From Microbacterium algeriense (GTDB lineage Bacteria; Actinomycetota; Actinomycetes; Actinomycetales; Microbacteriaceae): a stretch of 64,000 nucleotides of DNA. Below the pieces are notes generated by a model. That model made no database searches. It was not told the origin of the DNA and saw nothing but the letters and a program-made list of their open reading frames with translations. The stretch covers positions 1,178,001 through 1,242,000 of the forward strand of contig NZ_WAAO01000002.1 of assembly GCF_008868005.1 (NCBI RefSeq), written 5' to 3'. A program made the position numbers and the translations under genes. This document shows positions 10,068 through 18,673 of this stretch, piece after piece (position 1 is the first letter of the stretch; each line of letters starts with the position of its first letter).

Positions 10068-11571
10068 CGGCGCTCCCCCGGTCTATCCAGTTCCGCACCG
10101 CCTCGGCGAAGCGATGACCCCGATCCGCGTAGCTGGAGAACTGATCGAAGGATGCCGCCGCCGGGGCCAGCAGAACTGTTCCCTCGTCGTCGACGATCCC
10201 CGCCGCGATCTCCACGACACGGTTCATGACCTGTCCAGTGTCGCCAGCATCGACCTCGAACACCGGCACCGCGGGCGCGTGTCGCCGGAATGCCGTCACG
10301 ACGGCGGCGCGTTCGACGCCGATCACGACGGCGGCGCGCGCGGTGCGTCCGGCATCCGCGACCAGCTCGGCGATGTCGACGCCCTTCAGGTCGCCGCCGA
10401 CCACCCACACCGCACCGGGGTAGGCGCGCAGCGACGAGGCCGCGGCGTGCGGGTTCGTGGCCTTGGAGTCGTCCACCCAGGTGATGCCGGCATGCCTGGC
10501 CACGATCTCGATGCGGTGCGCGTCCAGGTGGAAGGACTGCAGCGCGGTGTGGATCGCCTCCGGCTCGACGCCGAGCGAGCGGGCGAGGGCACTGGCGGCG
10601 AGGATGTTCTGCACGATGTGCGGGGCGGCGAGGCCCGCGGCGTCGAGGTCGGCGACGGTCGTGAGCTCGAGAGCGCTCCGCGCGCGGTCGTCCAGGAACG
10701 CGCGGTCCACGATCAGTCCCTCGACGACGCCGATGTCGCTCGGGCCGGGGATGCCGAGGTCGAAGCCGATCGCGCGCGCGCCTTCGACGACCTCCGCCTC
10801 CTCGACCATCCGCCTTGTCGCCTCATCGGACTTGTTGTAGACGCACGCGACACGGGTGTTCCGGTAGACCAGCGCCTTCGCGTCGCGGTACGCCTGCGCG
10901 CTCCCATGCCAGACGAGGTGGTCGTCGGCCAGGTTCAGGCACACGGCCGAGTACGGGGAGAGCTCGCCTTCCGGCTGCGACAGACCGAGATACCAGAGCT
11001 GATGACTGGACAGCTCGACGACGAGCACGTCGAAGCCCTCAGGGTCGCGCACGGCATCGAGCACCGGGACGCCGATGTTGCCGCACGGGGCTGCACGCAG
11101 TCCTCCCTCGACGAGCAGGGTGGCGGTCAGCTGGGTCGTCGTCGTCTTGCCGTTCGTCCCGGTGATGAGCACCCAGTCCGCCGGTGTCCCGTCAGCCCGC
11201 ACGACCTTGTCGCGGACGCGCCAGGCGAGTTCCACGTCGCCCCACAGCGCGATCCCGGAGTCCTGCGTCCAGCGGATGATCGGGTGCGAGGGCGAGAACC
11301 CCGGAGACGCGATCACCACCTCGGGGTCGAACTCCTGCAGGACAGCCGGCACCTCGGCGAGGGACCCGAGCTCGAGTCGTGCGCCGATCACCGGCAGCAG
11401 CCGCTCGTACTCCTGCTCGGCCGATTCGCTCAGCACGAGGACGTCGGCTCCGAGCTCGGTCAGCGTGTCGGCCACCGAGAACCCGGTCATCGACAGCCCG
11501 AGCACGGCGACGCGCAGGCCGCGCCAGTCCGCGTTCCAGCTCGTCAGTCCGGCGAGGCGCTCAGCCGACAC
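10036..11571 (-). CDS. murD: UDP-N-acetylmuramoylalanine--D-glutamate ligase
   Basis: The cytoplasmic Mur ligase that adds D-glutamate to UDP-MurNAc-L-Ala. It is 511 residues, longer than the roughly 440-460 typical of many MurDs. The ATP loop LITGTNGKTTTTQLTATLL is near residues 135-153, and the C-terminal domain carries TWVDDSKATNPHAA and the VWVVGGDLKGVD motif. The GTG start overlaps the mraY stop by 11 bases and the stop lies inside ftsW. Confidence 0.96.
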   Translation of the reverse strand: MSAERLAGLTSWNADWRGLRVAVLGLSMTGFSVADTLTELGADVLVLSESAEQEYERLLPVIGARLELGSLAEVPAVLQEFDPEVVIASPGFSPSHPIIRWTQDSGIALWGDVELAWRVRDKVVRADGTPADWVLITGTNGKTTTTQLTATLLVEGGLRAAPCGNIGVPVLDAVRDPEGFDVLVVELSSHQLWYLGLSQPEGELSPYSAVCLNLADDHLVWHGSAQAYRDAKALVYRNTRVACVYNKSDEATRRMVEEAEVVEGARAIGFDLGIPGPSDIGVVEGLIVDRAFLDDRARSALELTTVADLDAAGLAAPHIVQNILAASALARSLGVEPEAIHTALQSFHLDAHRIEIVARHAGITWVDDSKATNPHAAASSLRAYPGAVWVVGGDLKGVDIAELVADAGRTARAAVVIGVERAAVVTAFRRHAPAVPVFEVDAGDTGQVMNRVVEIAAGIVDDEGTVLLAPAAASFDQFSSYADRGHRFAEAVRNWIDRGSADDAGVPPSAL

Positions 11572-12667
11572 GGGTCAGCCACTCCACGTAGAAGAGCCCG
11601 ACGGCGGACACCGCGAGGAGCCCGGCGATGATCCACATGCGCACGACGATCGTGACCTCGGACCAGCCGCGCATCTCGAGGTGGTGGTGGAACGGACTCA
11701 TCAGGAATAGACGCTTGCCGCGTGTGATCTTGAAGTAGGCGCGCTGCAGGATGACGGAGCCGGAGGACAGCACGAAGACACCCGCGATGACGAGAAGCAG
11801 GAGCTCGGTGCGGGTGAGGATCGCCATCGCCGTGATCACACCGCCGATCGCCATCGAGCCCACGTCGCCCATGAAGACCTTCGCCTTGGGCGCGTTCCAC
11901 CACAGGAAGCCGATGAGGCTGGCGGCGAAGGAGGCAGCGATGATCGCGAGGTTGAACGGGTCGCGGACCTCGTAGCAGCCGCCGATGGCGTCGGTGTCTC
12001 CGCCGATGCACGGCTGTTTGAACTGCCAGAACGCGATGAGGCTGTAGGCGCCGACGACGAGGACGCCTGCGCCGGCGGCGAGTCCGTCCAGGCCGTCGGT
12101 GAGGTTCACGCTGTTCGACGTCGCGACGCCGATGATCGAGATCCACGCCAGGTACAGGATCCAGCCGAGGATCACGCCGAACGCGAAGAGATTGAGCCAG
12201 GTGATGTCCCGGAACAGCGAGATCGAGGCGCTCGCGGGCGTCTGCCCCCACTTGTTCGGGAAGTTCAGCGCGACGATCCCGAACGGGATCACCACGATCA
12301 GCTGGCCGATGATCTTGCGCCAGCCGGACAGTCCGAGGCTGCGCTGGCTGCGCACCTTCATGTAGTCGTCGATGAAGCCGACGGCGCCGAAGCCGACCAT
12401 GAGCCAGATCACGAGGATCGCCGAGAGCGCCGGCACCTGACCGCTGACGAAGACGCCGGTGAAGTAGCCGACGATCGAGCCGACGATGAAGATCACGCCG
12501 CCCATGGTCGGGGTGCCGCGCTTCGCCTCATGGCTCGGGTTGTGGACGGACTCCGGGGTGCGGATGACCTGCCCCCAGCCCCACTTCCGGAAGAGCCGGA
12601 GGAAGACGGGGGTCAGGAAGAGAGTGAAGGCGAGCGAGATGGCCGCCGCCATGATGAGTGACCTCAC
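11561..12667 (-). CDS. mraY: Phospho-N-acetylmuramoyl-pentapeptide transferase
   Basis: The polytopic membrane enzyme that transfers phospho-MurNAc-pentapeptide to undecaprenyl phosphate to form lipid I. It is 368 residues with about ten helices. Family motifs are present: EAKRGTPTMGGVIF, the aspartate-rich FIDDYMKVR, VNLTDGLDGLAAG, KVFMGDVGSMAIG and the C-terminal HHHLEMRGW. The GTG start overlaps the murF stop (GTGA), so the two are translationally coupled. Confidence 0.97.
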   Translation of the reverse strand: MRSLIMAAAISLAFTLFLTPVFLRLFRKWGWGQVIRTPESVHNPSHEAKRGTPTMGGVIFIVGSIVGYFTGVFVSGQVPALSAILVIWLMVGFGAVGFIDDYMKVRSQRSLGLSGWRKIIGQLIVVIPFGIVALNFPNKWGQTPASASISLFRDITWLNLFAFGVILGWILYLAWISIIGVATSNSVNLTDGLDGLAAGAGVLVVGAYSLIAFWQFKQPCIGGDTDAIGGCYEVRDPFNLAIIAASFAASLIGFLWWNAPKAKVFMGDVGSMAIGGVITAMAILTRTELLLLVIAGVFVLSSGSVILQRAYFKITRGKRLFLMSPFHHHLEMRGWSEVTIVVRMWIIAGLLAVSAVGLFYVEWLTRVG

Positions 12668-14076
12668 GAGAACAATTCTCCCAGACGATCGCCGAGATGC
12701 CGCAGGCCCACGGAGTTGGATGACTTCACGAGCACGCGGTCGCCGTCGCGGAGCTCGGTGCGCAGGTACTCGAAGGCCGCGTCCTGGTCGGGCAGATGCA
12801 CGGCCTCGCTGTTCCAGGAGCCTTCGCCGACCGCAGCCAGGTAGAGCCGCCGCGCCTCAGGGCCGACCACCACGATGCGCTGGATGTTCAGTCGGACGGC
12901 GAGCAGGCCGATCCGGTCGTGCTCCTCGCCCGCGCTCTCGCCGAGCTCGTTCATGGCGCCGAGGACGGCGACGGTGCGCTCGTCCGGGCCGGTGATCTGC
13001 GCGAGCGTGCGCAGAGCGGCCGCCATCGAGTCGGGGCTGGCGTTGTAGGCGTCGTTGATGATCCGGACCCGGTCGTTGCCCAATGGCTGCATGCGCCACC
13101 GCTCCGCGATCTCGACCGTCTCGAGCCGGGCGATCGCGTCCGCGGGAGCGACACCGAGCACGAAGGCGGAGGCGATCGCGGCCAGGGCGTTCGAGACATG
13201 GTGTGCGCCGAGGACGCGCAGGCGCAGCGGCAGCCGCTCCCCCACCACCTCGATCACGCAGGAGGTGCCGGACGCGGAGACCTGGATGTCGTGCGCGCGC
13301 ACGTCGGCGCTGGGGCCCTGGCCGAAGCCGACCACGCGCAGACCGCGCTGCTCGGCCAGCTCCCGCATGGCGGCGACCCGGGCGTCGTCGACGTTGAGCA
13401 CGGCGGTGCCGGGAACCCGCGCCGCCGCGACGAGCTCGGCCTTCGCCTTCGCGGTCGCCTCGATCCCGCCGAAGCCTCCGGCGTGGGCCATGCCGACCAT
13501 CAGCACAACCGCGATGTCCGGCTCGACGAGACCGGCGAGGTGCGCGATGCTGCCCGGCGCGGCCGCGCCGAACTCGCTCACCAGGAACCGGGTGCGCTCG
13601 GTCACGCGGAGCATCGTGACGGGTGCTCCGACCTCGTTGTTGAAGGACTTGATCGGAGCCACGGTCTCGCCCTCGCCTTCGAGGATGCGCGCGAGGAAGT
13701 TCTTGGTCGTGGTCTTGCCGTTCGACCCGGTGATGCCCACGATCCGCAGCTCGCCACCGGCGCGCACGCGGGCGACGACCTCCTTGGCGAGGGCGCCGAG
13801 AGCCGCGACGGCGTCGGGGACGACGATCTGGCTGACGGCGACGTCCACGGGGTGCTCGACGATCGCGAGGGCAGCGCCGGCCGCGACGGCCGCGCCGACG
13901 AAACGGTGGCCGTCCGTCTCGGCGCCGGGCTTCGCCACGAATATCGAGCCGGGGGTCATGGTGCGGGAGTCGGTGTCGACGATCCCGTCGACCACGGTCT
14001 CGGCCGTGTCTTCTCCGGCCACACGCAGATCACCGCCGACGGCGGCGGCGATCTGGGCGAGCGTCAGGGCGATCAT
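12664..14076 (-). CDS. murF: UDP-MurNAc-tripeptide--D-Ala-D-Ala ligase
   Basis: The ligase that completes the stem peptide by adding D-Ala-D-Ala. It is 470 residues with the ATP loop ITGSNGKTTTKNFLARIL near residues 113-130, FNNEVGAPVTMLR and the C-terminal INDAYNASPDSM motif typical of MurF rather than MurE. The ATG has a GGAGAT ribosome site. Only 27 bases separate it from the end of ftsI, where most actinobacteria carry murE. Confidence 0.96.
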   Translation of the reverse strand: MIALTLAQIAAAVGGDLRVAGEDTAETVVDGIVDTDSRTMTPGSIFVAKPGAETDGHRFVGAAVAAGAALAIVEHPVDVAVSQIVVPDAVAALGALAKEVVARVRAGGELRIVGITGSNGKTTTKNFLARILEGEGETVAPIKSFNNEVGAPVTMLRVTERTRFLVSEFGAAAPGSIAHLAGLVEPDIAVVLMVGMAHAGGFGGIEATAKAKAELVAAARVPGTAVLNVDDARVAAMRELAEQRGLRVVGFGQGPSADVRAHDIQVSASGTSCVIEVVGERLPLRLRVLGAHHVSNALAAIASAFVLGVAPADAIARLETVEIAERWRMQPLGNDRVRIINDAYNASPDSMAAALRTLAQITGPDERTVAVLGAMNELGESAGEEHDRIGLLAVRLNIQRIVVVGPEARRLYLAAVGEGSWNSEAVHLPDQDAAFEYLRTELRDGDRVLVKSSNSVGLRHLGDRLGELFS

Positions 14077-14103
14077 GTCATCTCCAGGCGCGGCTCGCGC
14101 CGT

Positions 14104-15873
14104 CTATCCGAACTTGGGAAGGAGCTCGTCCATCGGGACAGTGGACGGCATCACGCGATACGTTTTCATCACCTGCGTCATCGCCTTCTGGAAGGCGGGT
14201 GCGGTGGCCGCGGACGATACAACCTTAGTCGGCTCGTCGAGGGTGACCACGACGACGTACTGCGGATCGTCGACCGGAGCGAAGCCCACCATGCTGGTGT
14301 AGTACACGCCGGCCTTGTAGCCGCCGTTGACCTCGTCGGCCACCTGAGCGGTTCCGGTCTTGCTGGTCACGCGGTAGCCGGGGACCTGGATCCGATCGGC
14401 GTTGCCGCCCTGCACCGCGACGTTCTCGAGCATGCGTGTGAGCTCGGCTGCGGTCTGCTCCTTGATGATCCGCTCGTGCTTCGGGGCGGCCGAGTCGACG
14501 ACGGTGCCGTCCGCGGCCGTGCACGACTCGACGAGGGAGAGGTCGATCTTCTCGCCGCCGTTCGCGATCGCCTGGTAGGCGCCGGCGAGCTGCGCGGCGG
14601 TGACGGTGTAGTACTGGCCGAAGGTCGTCGTGTAGAGCGACTGCGCATCCCAGTCCTTGACCGGGTGCAGGATGCCGCTCACCTCGGACGGGAAGTCCAG
14701 GACCTTCTGCCCCACGCCGAAGCGCTCCAGGTAGTCGTAGCGGACGTCGGGGCTCACCATCGTGCCGAACTTCGACAGTGCGACGTTGGACGAGTCGATG
14801 AGGCCGCCGGCGAGGGTGTAGTTGTATGCGGGGTGGGTGAAGGCGTCGTTGATGACGGCGCCGTTCGGGAAGGTCTCGCGCGAGGCGGCGCTGACGGTGC
14901 TCAGCGGCGTCAGCCCGGCCCCTTCGATCGCGGCGGCGGCGGTGATGGCCTTGAACGTCGAGCCGGGCTCGAAGTCGCGGTGGAAGATCTGGCTGGCCCT
15001 GGTCTCCGGCGTCGAGGCATCGAGATCGTTGGGGTCGAGCGCGGGCCACTCGGCGGCGGCGCGGATCTTCCCGGTCTTCACCTCGACCACGGTGACGGTG
15101 CCCGCCTTGGCTCCCTGCGCCTGCGCCTCCTCGGCGATCATCTGCTGCAGGTACCAGTTGAGGTCGCTGTTGATCGTGAGCTGCACGGAGCCGCCGTTGA
15201 CGGCCGGGACGGTCCGTTCGCTGCCGGGGATGACGACGCCGTTGGCACCGGTGCGGTACGACTCCTCGCCGTCGGTCGGCGCGAGGCACTCCTGCCCCAT
15301 CTGCTCGATGCCGGCCTGCGCCGAGCCGGAGCTGTCCAGGAAGCCGAGGATGTTGCCGGCGACGGCGCCGTTGGGGTACACGCGGGTCTCGCGGGAGTCG
15401 AAGTGCAGGTAGGCGAGCTTCAGCTCCTTGAGCGCGATGTACTGATCCGTGCTGAGCGACCGCTTCAGCAGCACGTACTGGCTCTTGGCGTCGACCGCGA
15501 GGGCGTCGGCCACCATGGTGCGCACGTCGTCGCCGGTCTGCCCGGTGATCGCCGCGATCTTGTCGGAGGCCTCCGCCCAGGGCAGCTTCGGATCCTTCTC
15601 CTCGAGCTGGGTGATCACGAGCGGGCTCAGCTGCGCGTCGTAGACCATCACGCTGGAGGCGAGGACCGACCCTCCCGCGTCGACGATCGCTCCCCGCTGT
15701 CCCGGGATCGTGTCTCCGGCTCCGATCTTCGTGAGCGATTGCGAGACGTGCTCGTCGGCGCTGACGACCTGGATGTCCACCAGGCGGACCACGAAGGCCA
15801 CCAGCACGGACAGGATGACGGCGAGGGCGACGACGGTGCGTCGCCGCGGTCCGCGGGTGGCTCGTGTCGTCAT
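14104..15873 (-). CDS. ftsI: FtsI/PBP3, septal penicillin-binding transpeptidase
   Basis: A bitopic class B penicillin-binding protein that cross-links septal peptidoglycan with FtsW. It is 589 residues with an N-terminal membrane helix (about 14-33), a PBP dimerisation domain starting near IPGQRGAIVD, and a transpeptidase domain. Active-site motifs are intact: STFK near residue 301, SSN near 359 and KTG (SKTGTAQVA) near 504. It lies 26 bases downstream of the ftsL-like gene. Confidence 0.96.
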   Translation of the reverse strand: MTTRATRGPRRRTVVALAVILSVLVAFVVRLVDIQVVSADEHVSQSLTKIGAGDTIPGQRGAIVDAGGSVLASSVMVYDAQLSPLVITQLEEKDPKLPWAEASDKIAAITGQTGDDVRTMVADALAVDAKSQYVLLKRSLSTDQYIALKELKLAYLHFDSRETRVYPNGAVAGNILGFLDSSGSAQAGIEQMGQECLAPTDGEESYRTGANGVVIPGSERTVPAVNGGSVQLTINSDLNWYLQQMIAEEAQAQGAKAGTVTVVEVKTGKIRAAAEWPALDPNDLDASTPETRASQIFHRDFEPGSTFKAITAAAAIEGAGLTPLSTVSAASRETFPNGAVINDAFTHPAYNYTLAGGLIDSSNVALSKFGTMVSPDVRYDYLERFGVGQKVLDFPSEVSGILHPVKDWDAQSLYTTTFGQYYTVTAAQLAGAYQAIANGGEKIDLSLVESCTAADGTVVDSAAPKHERIIKEQTAAELTRMLENVAVQGGNADRIQVPGYRVTSKTGTAQVADEVNGGYKAGVYYTSMVGFAPVDDPQYVVVVTLDEPTKVVSSAATAPAFQKAMTQVMKTYRVMPSTVPMDELLPKFG

Positions 15874-15899
15874 GGGATCTCTCCGTCGGTGGTAAGCGG

Positions 15900-16460
15900 T
15901 CAGTGCGTGGTCGGGCTCGGGAGTCCGTCGGTGATGGCCGGCGGGAGCTCCTGCGTCGGGGGCGGCGTCGTGCCGTCATCGGTGGTGTCCGCGGGCGGCG
16001 GCGGATCGACGATCAGGGCGTTGCTGACCGCACCGGCGCCGTCGGGGTTCACCGTCGACGTCCAGTCGGCACCGGCCCCGGTGCCGAACACCGCGCCGTC
16101 GCTGAGGCGCAGGTAGGACGGGGCGCCTGCGACGACCATGCCCAGTCCCGCCGCGCTGCTCGCGAGCACCTGCGGGGAGCTGACGCCGGTCAGCTCCTCC
16201 TGGAGCGCATGCGTGTGCAGGCTCAGGTCGCGCTGCTGCGAGGAGAGCCCCGCGAGCGTGAACGAGTCCTGCGTGATGGCGAGCGACAGGGCGACCTGCG
16301 CGGCCCCGATGGCCAGCGCTCCGCCGAGCGCCACCAGGGCGTAGGCGAGCTTCGGCTTGCGGCGTGTCGACGGACGCTCGACGGGTCGCAGCCTCCGCTC
16401 GGGCTCGCGCGCGGGGGCGACCGGCTGCGCCGGCTTGCGGACGACGGCATTCAGGCTCAT
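15900..16460 (-). CDS. ftsL: FtsL-like divisome protein
   Basis: A 186-residue bitopic protein with a basic cytoplasmic N-terminus, one membrane helix (about 38-60) and a short extracytoplasmic coiled coil (about 65-95, containing [19 protein letters not shown]). The C-terminal third is a Pro/Thr/Asp-rich tail. Topology, size and position between rsmH and ftsI match FtsL; the sequence itself is not diagnostic. Its ATG overlaps the rsmH stop (ATGA). Confidence 0.8.
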   Translation of the reverse strand: MSLNAVVRKPAQPVAPAREPERRLRPVERPSTRRKPKLAYALVALGGALAIGAAQVALSLAITQDSFTLAGLSSQQRDLSLHTHALQEELTGVSSPQVLASSAAGLGMVVAGAPSYLRLSDGAVFGTGAGADWTSTVNPDGAGAVSNALIVDPPPPADTTDDGTTPPPTQELPPAITDGLPSPTTH

Positions 16461-17395
16461 GCGCTCTCCCGCAGTTTCTCGGCGGCGCGCAGTCGCACCG
16501 GGATCGCACGGGGGTTCCGTGCGCGTTCGTCGTCATCGGCCAGTTCCGCTCCCTTGGTGAGGATGCGGAACCGCGGGGCGTGTTCGGGGAGCTCGACCGG
16601 GAGACCGGACGGAGCAGTGGAGGCCGCAGCGGCGGCGAACGCCTGCTTGACCAGACGGTCCTCCAGCGACTGGTACGACATCACGACGATGCGACCGCCG
16701 ACGCCGAGCGCGTCCATCGCCGAGGGGATGGCATCGGCGAGCACGTTGAGCTCGGCGTTCACCTCGATGCGCAGCGCCTGGAACACGCGCTTGGCGGGGT
16801 GGCCGGCGCGCTGGGCGGCAGCGGGCGTCGCGGCGATGAGGATCTCGACCAGCTCGCCGGAGCGGGTGATCGGCTGCTTCTGCCGCGCCTCGATGATGAA
16901 GCGCGCGTAGCGGCCGGCGAGCTTCTCCTCGCCGTAGCGCTCGAAGATGCGTCGCAGGTTGCCCTCGCTGTACGTGGCGACCACGTCGGCGGCGGTGATG
17001 CCCTTCGTCTGGTCCATCCGCATGTCGAGCGGAGCGTCCTTGGAGTAGGCGAATCCTCGGTCCGCCTCGTCGAGCTGGAGAGACGAGACGCCGAGGTCGA
17101 AGAGGATGCCGGCCGCGCCCTGCGCGTGCAGGCCGATCTCGTCGTACACGGCGTGGACGAGGGTGATGCGATCGCGGAAGCGGGCGAGCCGCTCCCCCGC
17201 GATGCGCAGCGCGTCGGTGTCACGGTCGAGGCCGATCAGCCGGATGTTCGGAAAGCGCTCGAGAAGGGCCTCCGAGTGGCCTCCCATGCCGAGGGTGGCA
17301 TCGACGAGCACGGCTCCGTCCGCCTGCAGGGCGGGAGCGAGCAGCTCGACGCAGCGGTCGAGCAGGACGGGGGTGTGGATGTCGCGGAGGTTCAT
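16457..17395 (-). CDS. rsmH: 16S rRNA (cytosine-1402-N4)-methyltransferase
   Basis: The SAM-dependent methyltransferase (formerly MraW) that modifies C1402 in the ribosomal decoding centre. It is 312 residues, beginning [14 protein letters not shown], with the SAM-binding [15 protein letters not shown], the [20 protein letters not shown] signature and the C-terminal FRILTKGAE. It is the second gene of the dcw operon, 102 bases after mraZ. Part of that gap may be untranslated leader; I see no further feature in it. Confidence 0.97.
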   Translation of the reverse strand: MNLRDIHTPVLLDRCVELLAPALQADGAVLVDATLGMGGHSEALLERFPNIRLIGLDRDTDALRIAGERLARFRDRITLVHAVYDEIGLHAQGAAGILFDLGVSSLQLDEADRGFAYSKDAPLDMRMDQTKGITAADVVATYSEGNLRRIFERYGEEKLAGRYARFIIEARQKQPITRSGELVEILIAATPAAAQRAGHPAKRVFQALRIEVNAELNVLADAIPSAMDALGVGGRIVVMSYQSLEDRLVKQAFAAAAASTAPSGLPVELPEHAPRFRILTKGAELADDDERARNPRAIPVRLRAAEKLRESA

Positions 17396-17497
17396 GATCT
17401 TTCTCGGGGTGACCGTGGGCTCTGATCCCCCTCCGCTTCGCGACCCGGCACCGGGGAAGTGTGTCGGGGCGGGAGCGGCGGGGCATCACAGCCACGG

Positions 17498-17929
17498 TCA
17501 GAAGAGTCCCGGAATCACCTCCTGCTCGAGCTCGGAGTAGGTCTCCTCGCCGGCGGCGAGGTAGGCGTTCCAGCTCTCGGCATCCCAGATCTCGGCATGG
17601 GCGCCGACTCCGGTGACGATGAGCTCCTTCTGCAGACCGGCGTATTGACGCAGGTGAGCGGGGATGGTGATGCGGTTCTGACTGTCGGGCATCTCCGCAC
17701 TCGCACCGGAGAGGAACAGACGCATGAAGTCACGCGCCTGCTTGTTCGCGAGCGGAGCCTGACGGATCCGCTCGTGCATCGCCTCGAACTCGGCCGTGCT
17801 GAAGACGTAGAGGCAGCGCTCCTGGCCTCGGGTGACGACGATGCCGCCGCCGAGGTCCTCGCGGAACTTCGCAGGAAGGATGACCCGTCCTTTGTCGTCC
17901 AGCTTCGGTGAGTGCGTACCCAGCAACAT
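17498..17929 (-). CDS. mraZ: MraZ transcriptional regulator of the dcw operon
   Basis: A 143-residue DNA-binding protein with two MraZ/AbrB-like domains that forms ring oligomers and regulates its own operon. The start [24 protein letters not shown] at 17929 matches the family N-terminus; the open frame extends 22 codons further but without family similarity. Each half carries the (D/N)xKGR-like or DSQNRITIP motif (residues 11-20 and about 83-92). GTGGAG boxes upstream fit the known autoregulatory site. Confidence 0.96.
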   Translation of the reverse strand: MLLGTHSPKLDDKGRVILPAKFREDLGGGIVVTRGQERCLYVFSTAEFEAMHERIRQAPLANKQARDFMRLFLSGASAEMPDSQNRITIPAHLRQYAGLQKELIVTGVGAHAEIWDAESWNAYLAAGEETYSELEQEVIPGLF

Positions 17930-17969
17930 CGGCCACCACCCCCTCTGCGTCCGGCCAACTCGAGGTGCG

Positions 17970-17995
17970 CCCCACTTTACTCCACTTTCCTCCAC
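17970..17995 (-). promoter_or_regulatory. Candidate MraZ operator: three GTGG(A/G)G boxes at 10-bp spacing
   Basis: On the minus strand the hexamers GTGGAG, GTGGAG and GTGGGG begin at 17995, 17985 and 17975, exactly ten bases apart, in the context AAAGTGG. Such helically phased repeats 40-65 bases upstream of the mraZ start are the known type of MraZ binding site in several phyla. Direct evidence is the repeat itself; regulator identity is from family knowledge. Confidence 0.75.
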
Positions 17996-18067
17996 ATTCC
18001 TACGACGAATCTGACGGATCTGGCTCTCTTCACCGGATCACGCCGCATTGACCCGCGGAATTCCGCG

Positions 18068-18115
18068 GTGGAGGAAGGTGGAGGGCCAGTGGAGGGCAGG
18101 TGGAGGCCCGTGGGG
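18068..18115 (+). promoter_or_regulatory. Second, inverted array of five GTGG(A/G)G boxes
   Basis: On the plus strand GTGGAG occurs at 18068, 18078, 18089 and 18100 and GTGGGG at 18110, with spacings of 10, 11, 11 and 10 bases. The array faces away from mraZ and is separated from the three-box array by about 72 bases. No plus-strand gene lies immediately behind it, so its likely role is in MraZ binding at the dcw promoter region, perhaps as a second half of a looped operator. This role is inference. Confidence 0.6.
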
Positions 18116-18146
18116 CACGACGAGCGCGGCGGAACGGAGGTTAACG

Positions 18147-18179
18147 GAAAGAAGCCCGGATGCTCAGCATCCGGGCTTC
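18147..18179 (-). terminator. Intrinsic terminator after the DUF3040 gene
   Basis: A perfect 13-bp stem (18151-18163 with 18167-18179) closes a TCA loop, and on the minus strand it is followed by TTTCC. It lies 22 bases beyond the stop of the minus-strand DUF3040 gene and insulates the mraZ promoter region from it. Confidence 0.8.
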
Positions 18180-18201
18180 GGTCGTGAAAGCGTGTGGCGG
18201 G

Positions 18202-18576
18202 TCAGTGCCCGTCCTGGCGGCGGTCCCATCGGTCGTTCATGCGATCGATGAAGGACGCGGACTCGTGCTTCTTCGCCGCGGAGCGCTCGCGGGGTTCGGC
18301 GGGCTTGGACCGACGCACGGGGGTGACGGCGACCATCACCCCGGCGAGCATCGCGGCGAAGCCGATGACACCGACGACGATGCCCCACACGCCACCGAGG
18401 ATGACCCCCGCCACGAGGCCGCCGACGCCGGCGAGCAGCAGGAGCGCCCCGTAGACGAGGTTTCGGTAGCTCAATGCGCGATCACCGGACGGCGCGCTGA
18501 CGACGTCGGCATCATTGTGAAGGAGATGGCGTTCCATCTCGTCGAGCAGACGCTGCTCCTGTTCGGAGAGTGGCAT
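18202..18576 (-). CDS. DUF3040 family small membrane protein
   Basis: A 124-residue actinobacterial protein of unknown function. The N-terminal MPLSEQEQRLLDEMERHL segment is the DUF3040 signature. Two adjacent membrane helices (about residues 47-66 and 70-90) and a charged C-terminal tail (KKHESASFIDRMNDRWDRRQ) follow. Start 18576 was chosen for the family N-terminus. DUF3040 genes are frequently found just upstream of mraZ in actinobacteria, which supports the call. Confidence 0.88.
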   Translation of the reverse strand: MPLSEQEQRLLDEMERHLLHNDADVVSAPSGDRALSYRNLVYGALLLLAGVGGLVAGVILGGVWGIVVGVIGFAAMLAGVMVAVTPVRRSKPAEPRERSAAKKHESASFIDRMNDRWDRRQDGH

Positions 18577-18660
18577 TTCGTCCCCCTCGGGTATCGTGCC
18601 TTCCATTCTACGCGCGCAGAGGCGCTCGGGGCTAGCGGTTCGGCGTCCCCTTGCTTTACG

Positions 18661-18666
18661 TATGCT
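18661..18666 (+). promoter_or_regulatory. Candidate -10 element for a leaderless polyprenyl synthetase mRNA
   Basis: TATGCT lies seven bases before the GTG at 18674, so transcription would start on or next to the start codon. No Shine-Dalgarno is visible. The -35 region is weak. Inference from sequence. Confidence 0.45.
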
Positions 18667-18673
18667 GGGAGTC

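Noticed and set aside
12796-16116. 1106-residue plus-strand open frame
   Set aside because: Antisense to murF, ftsI and ftsL; the translation is Arg/Gly/His-rich and low in family signal.
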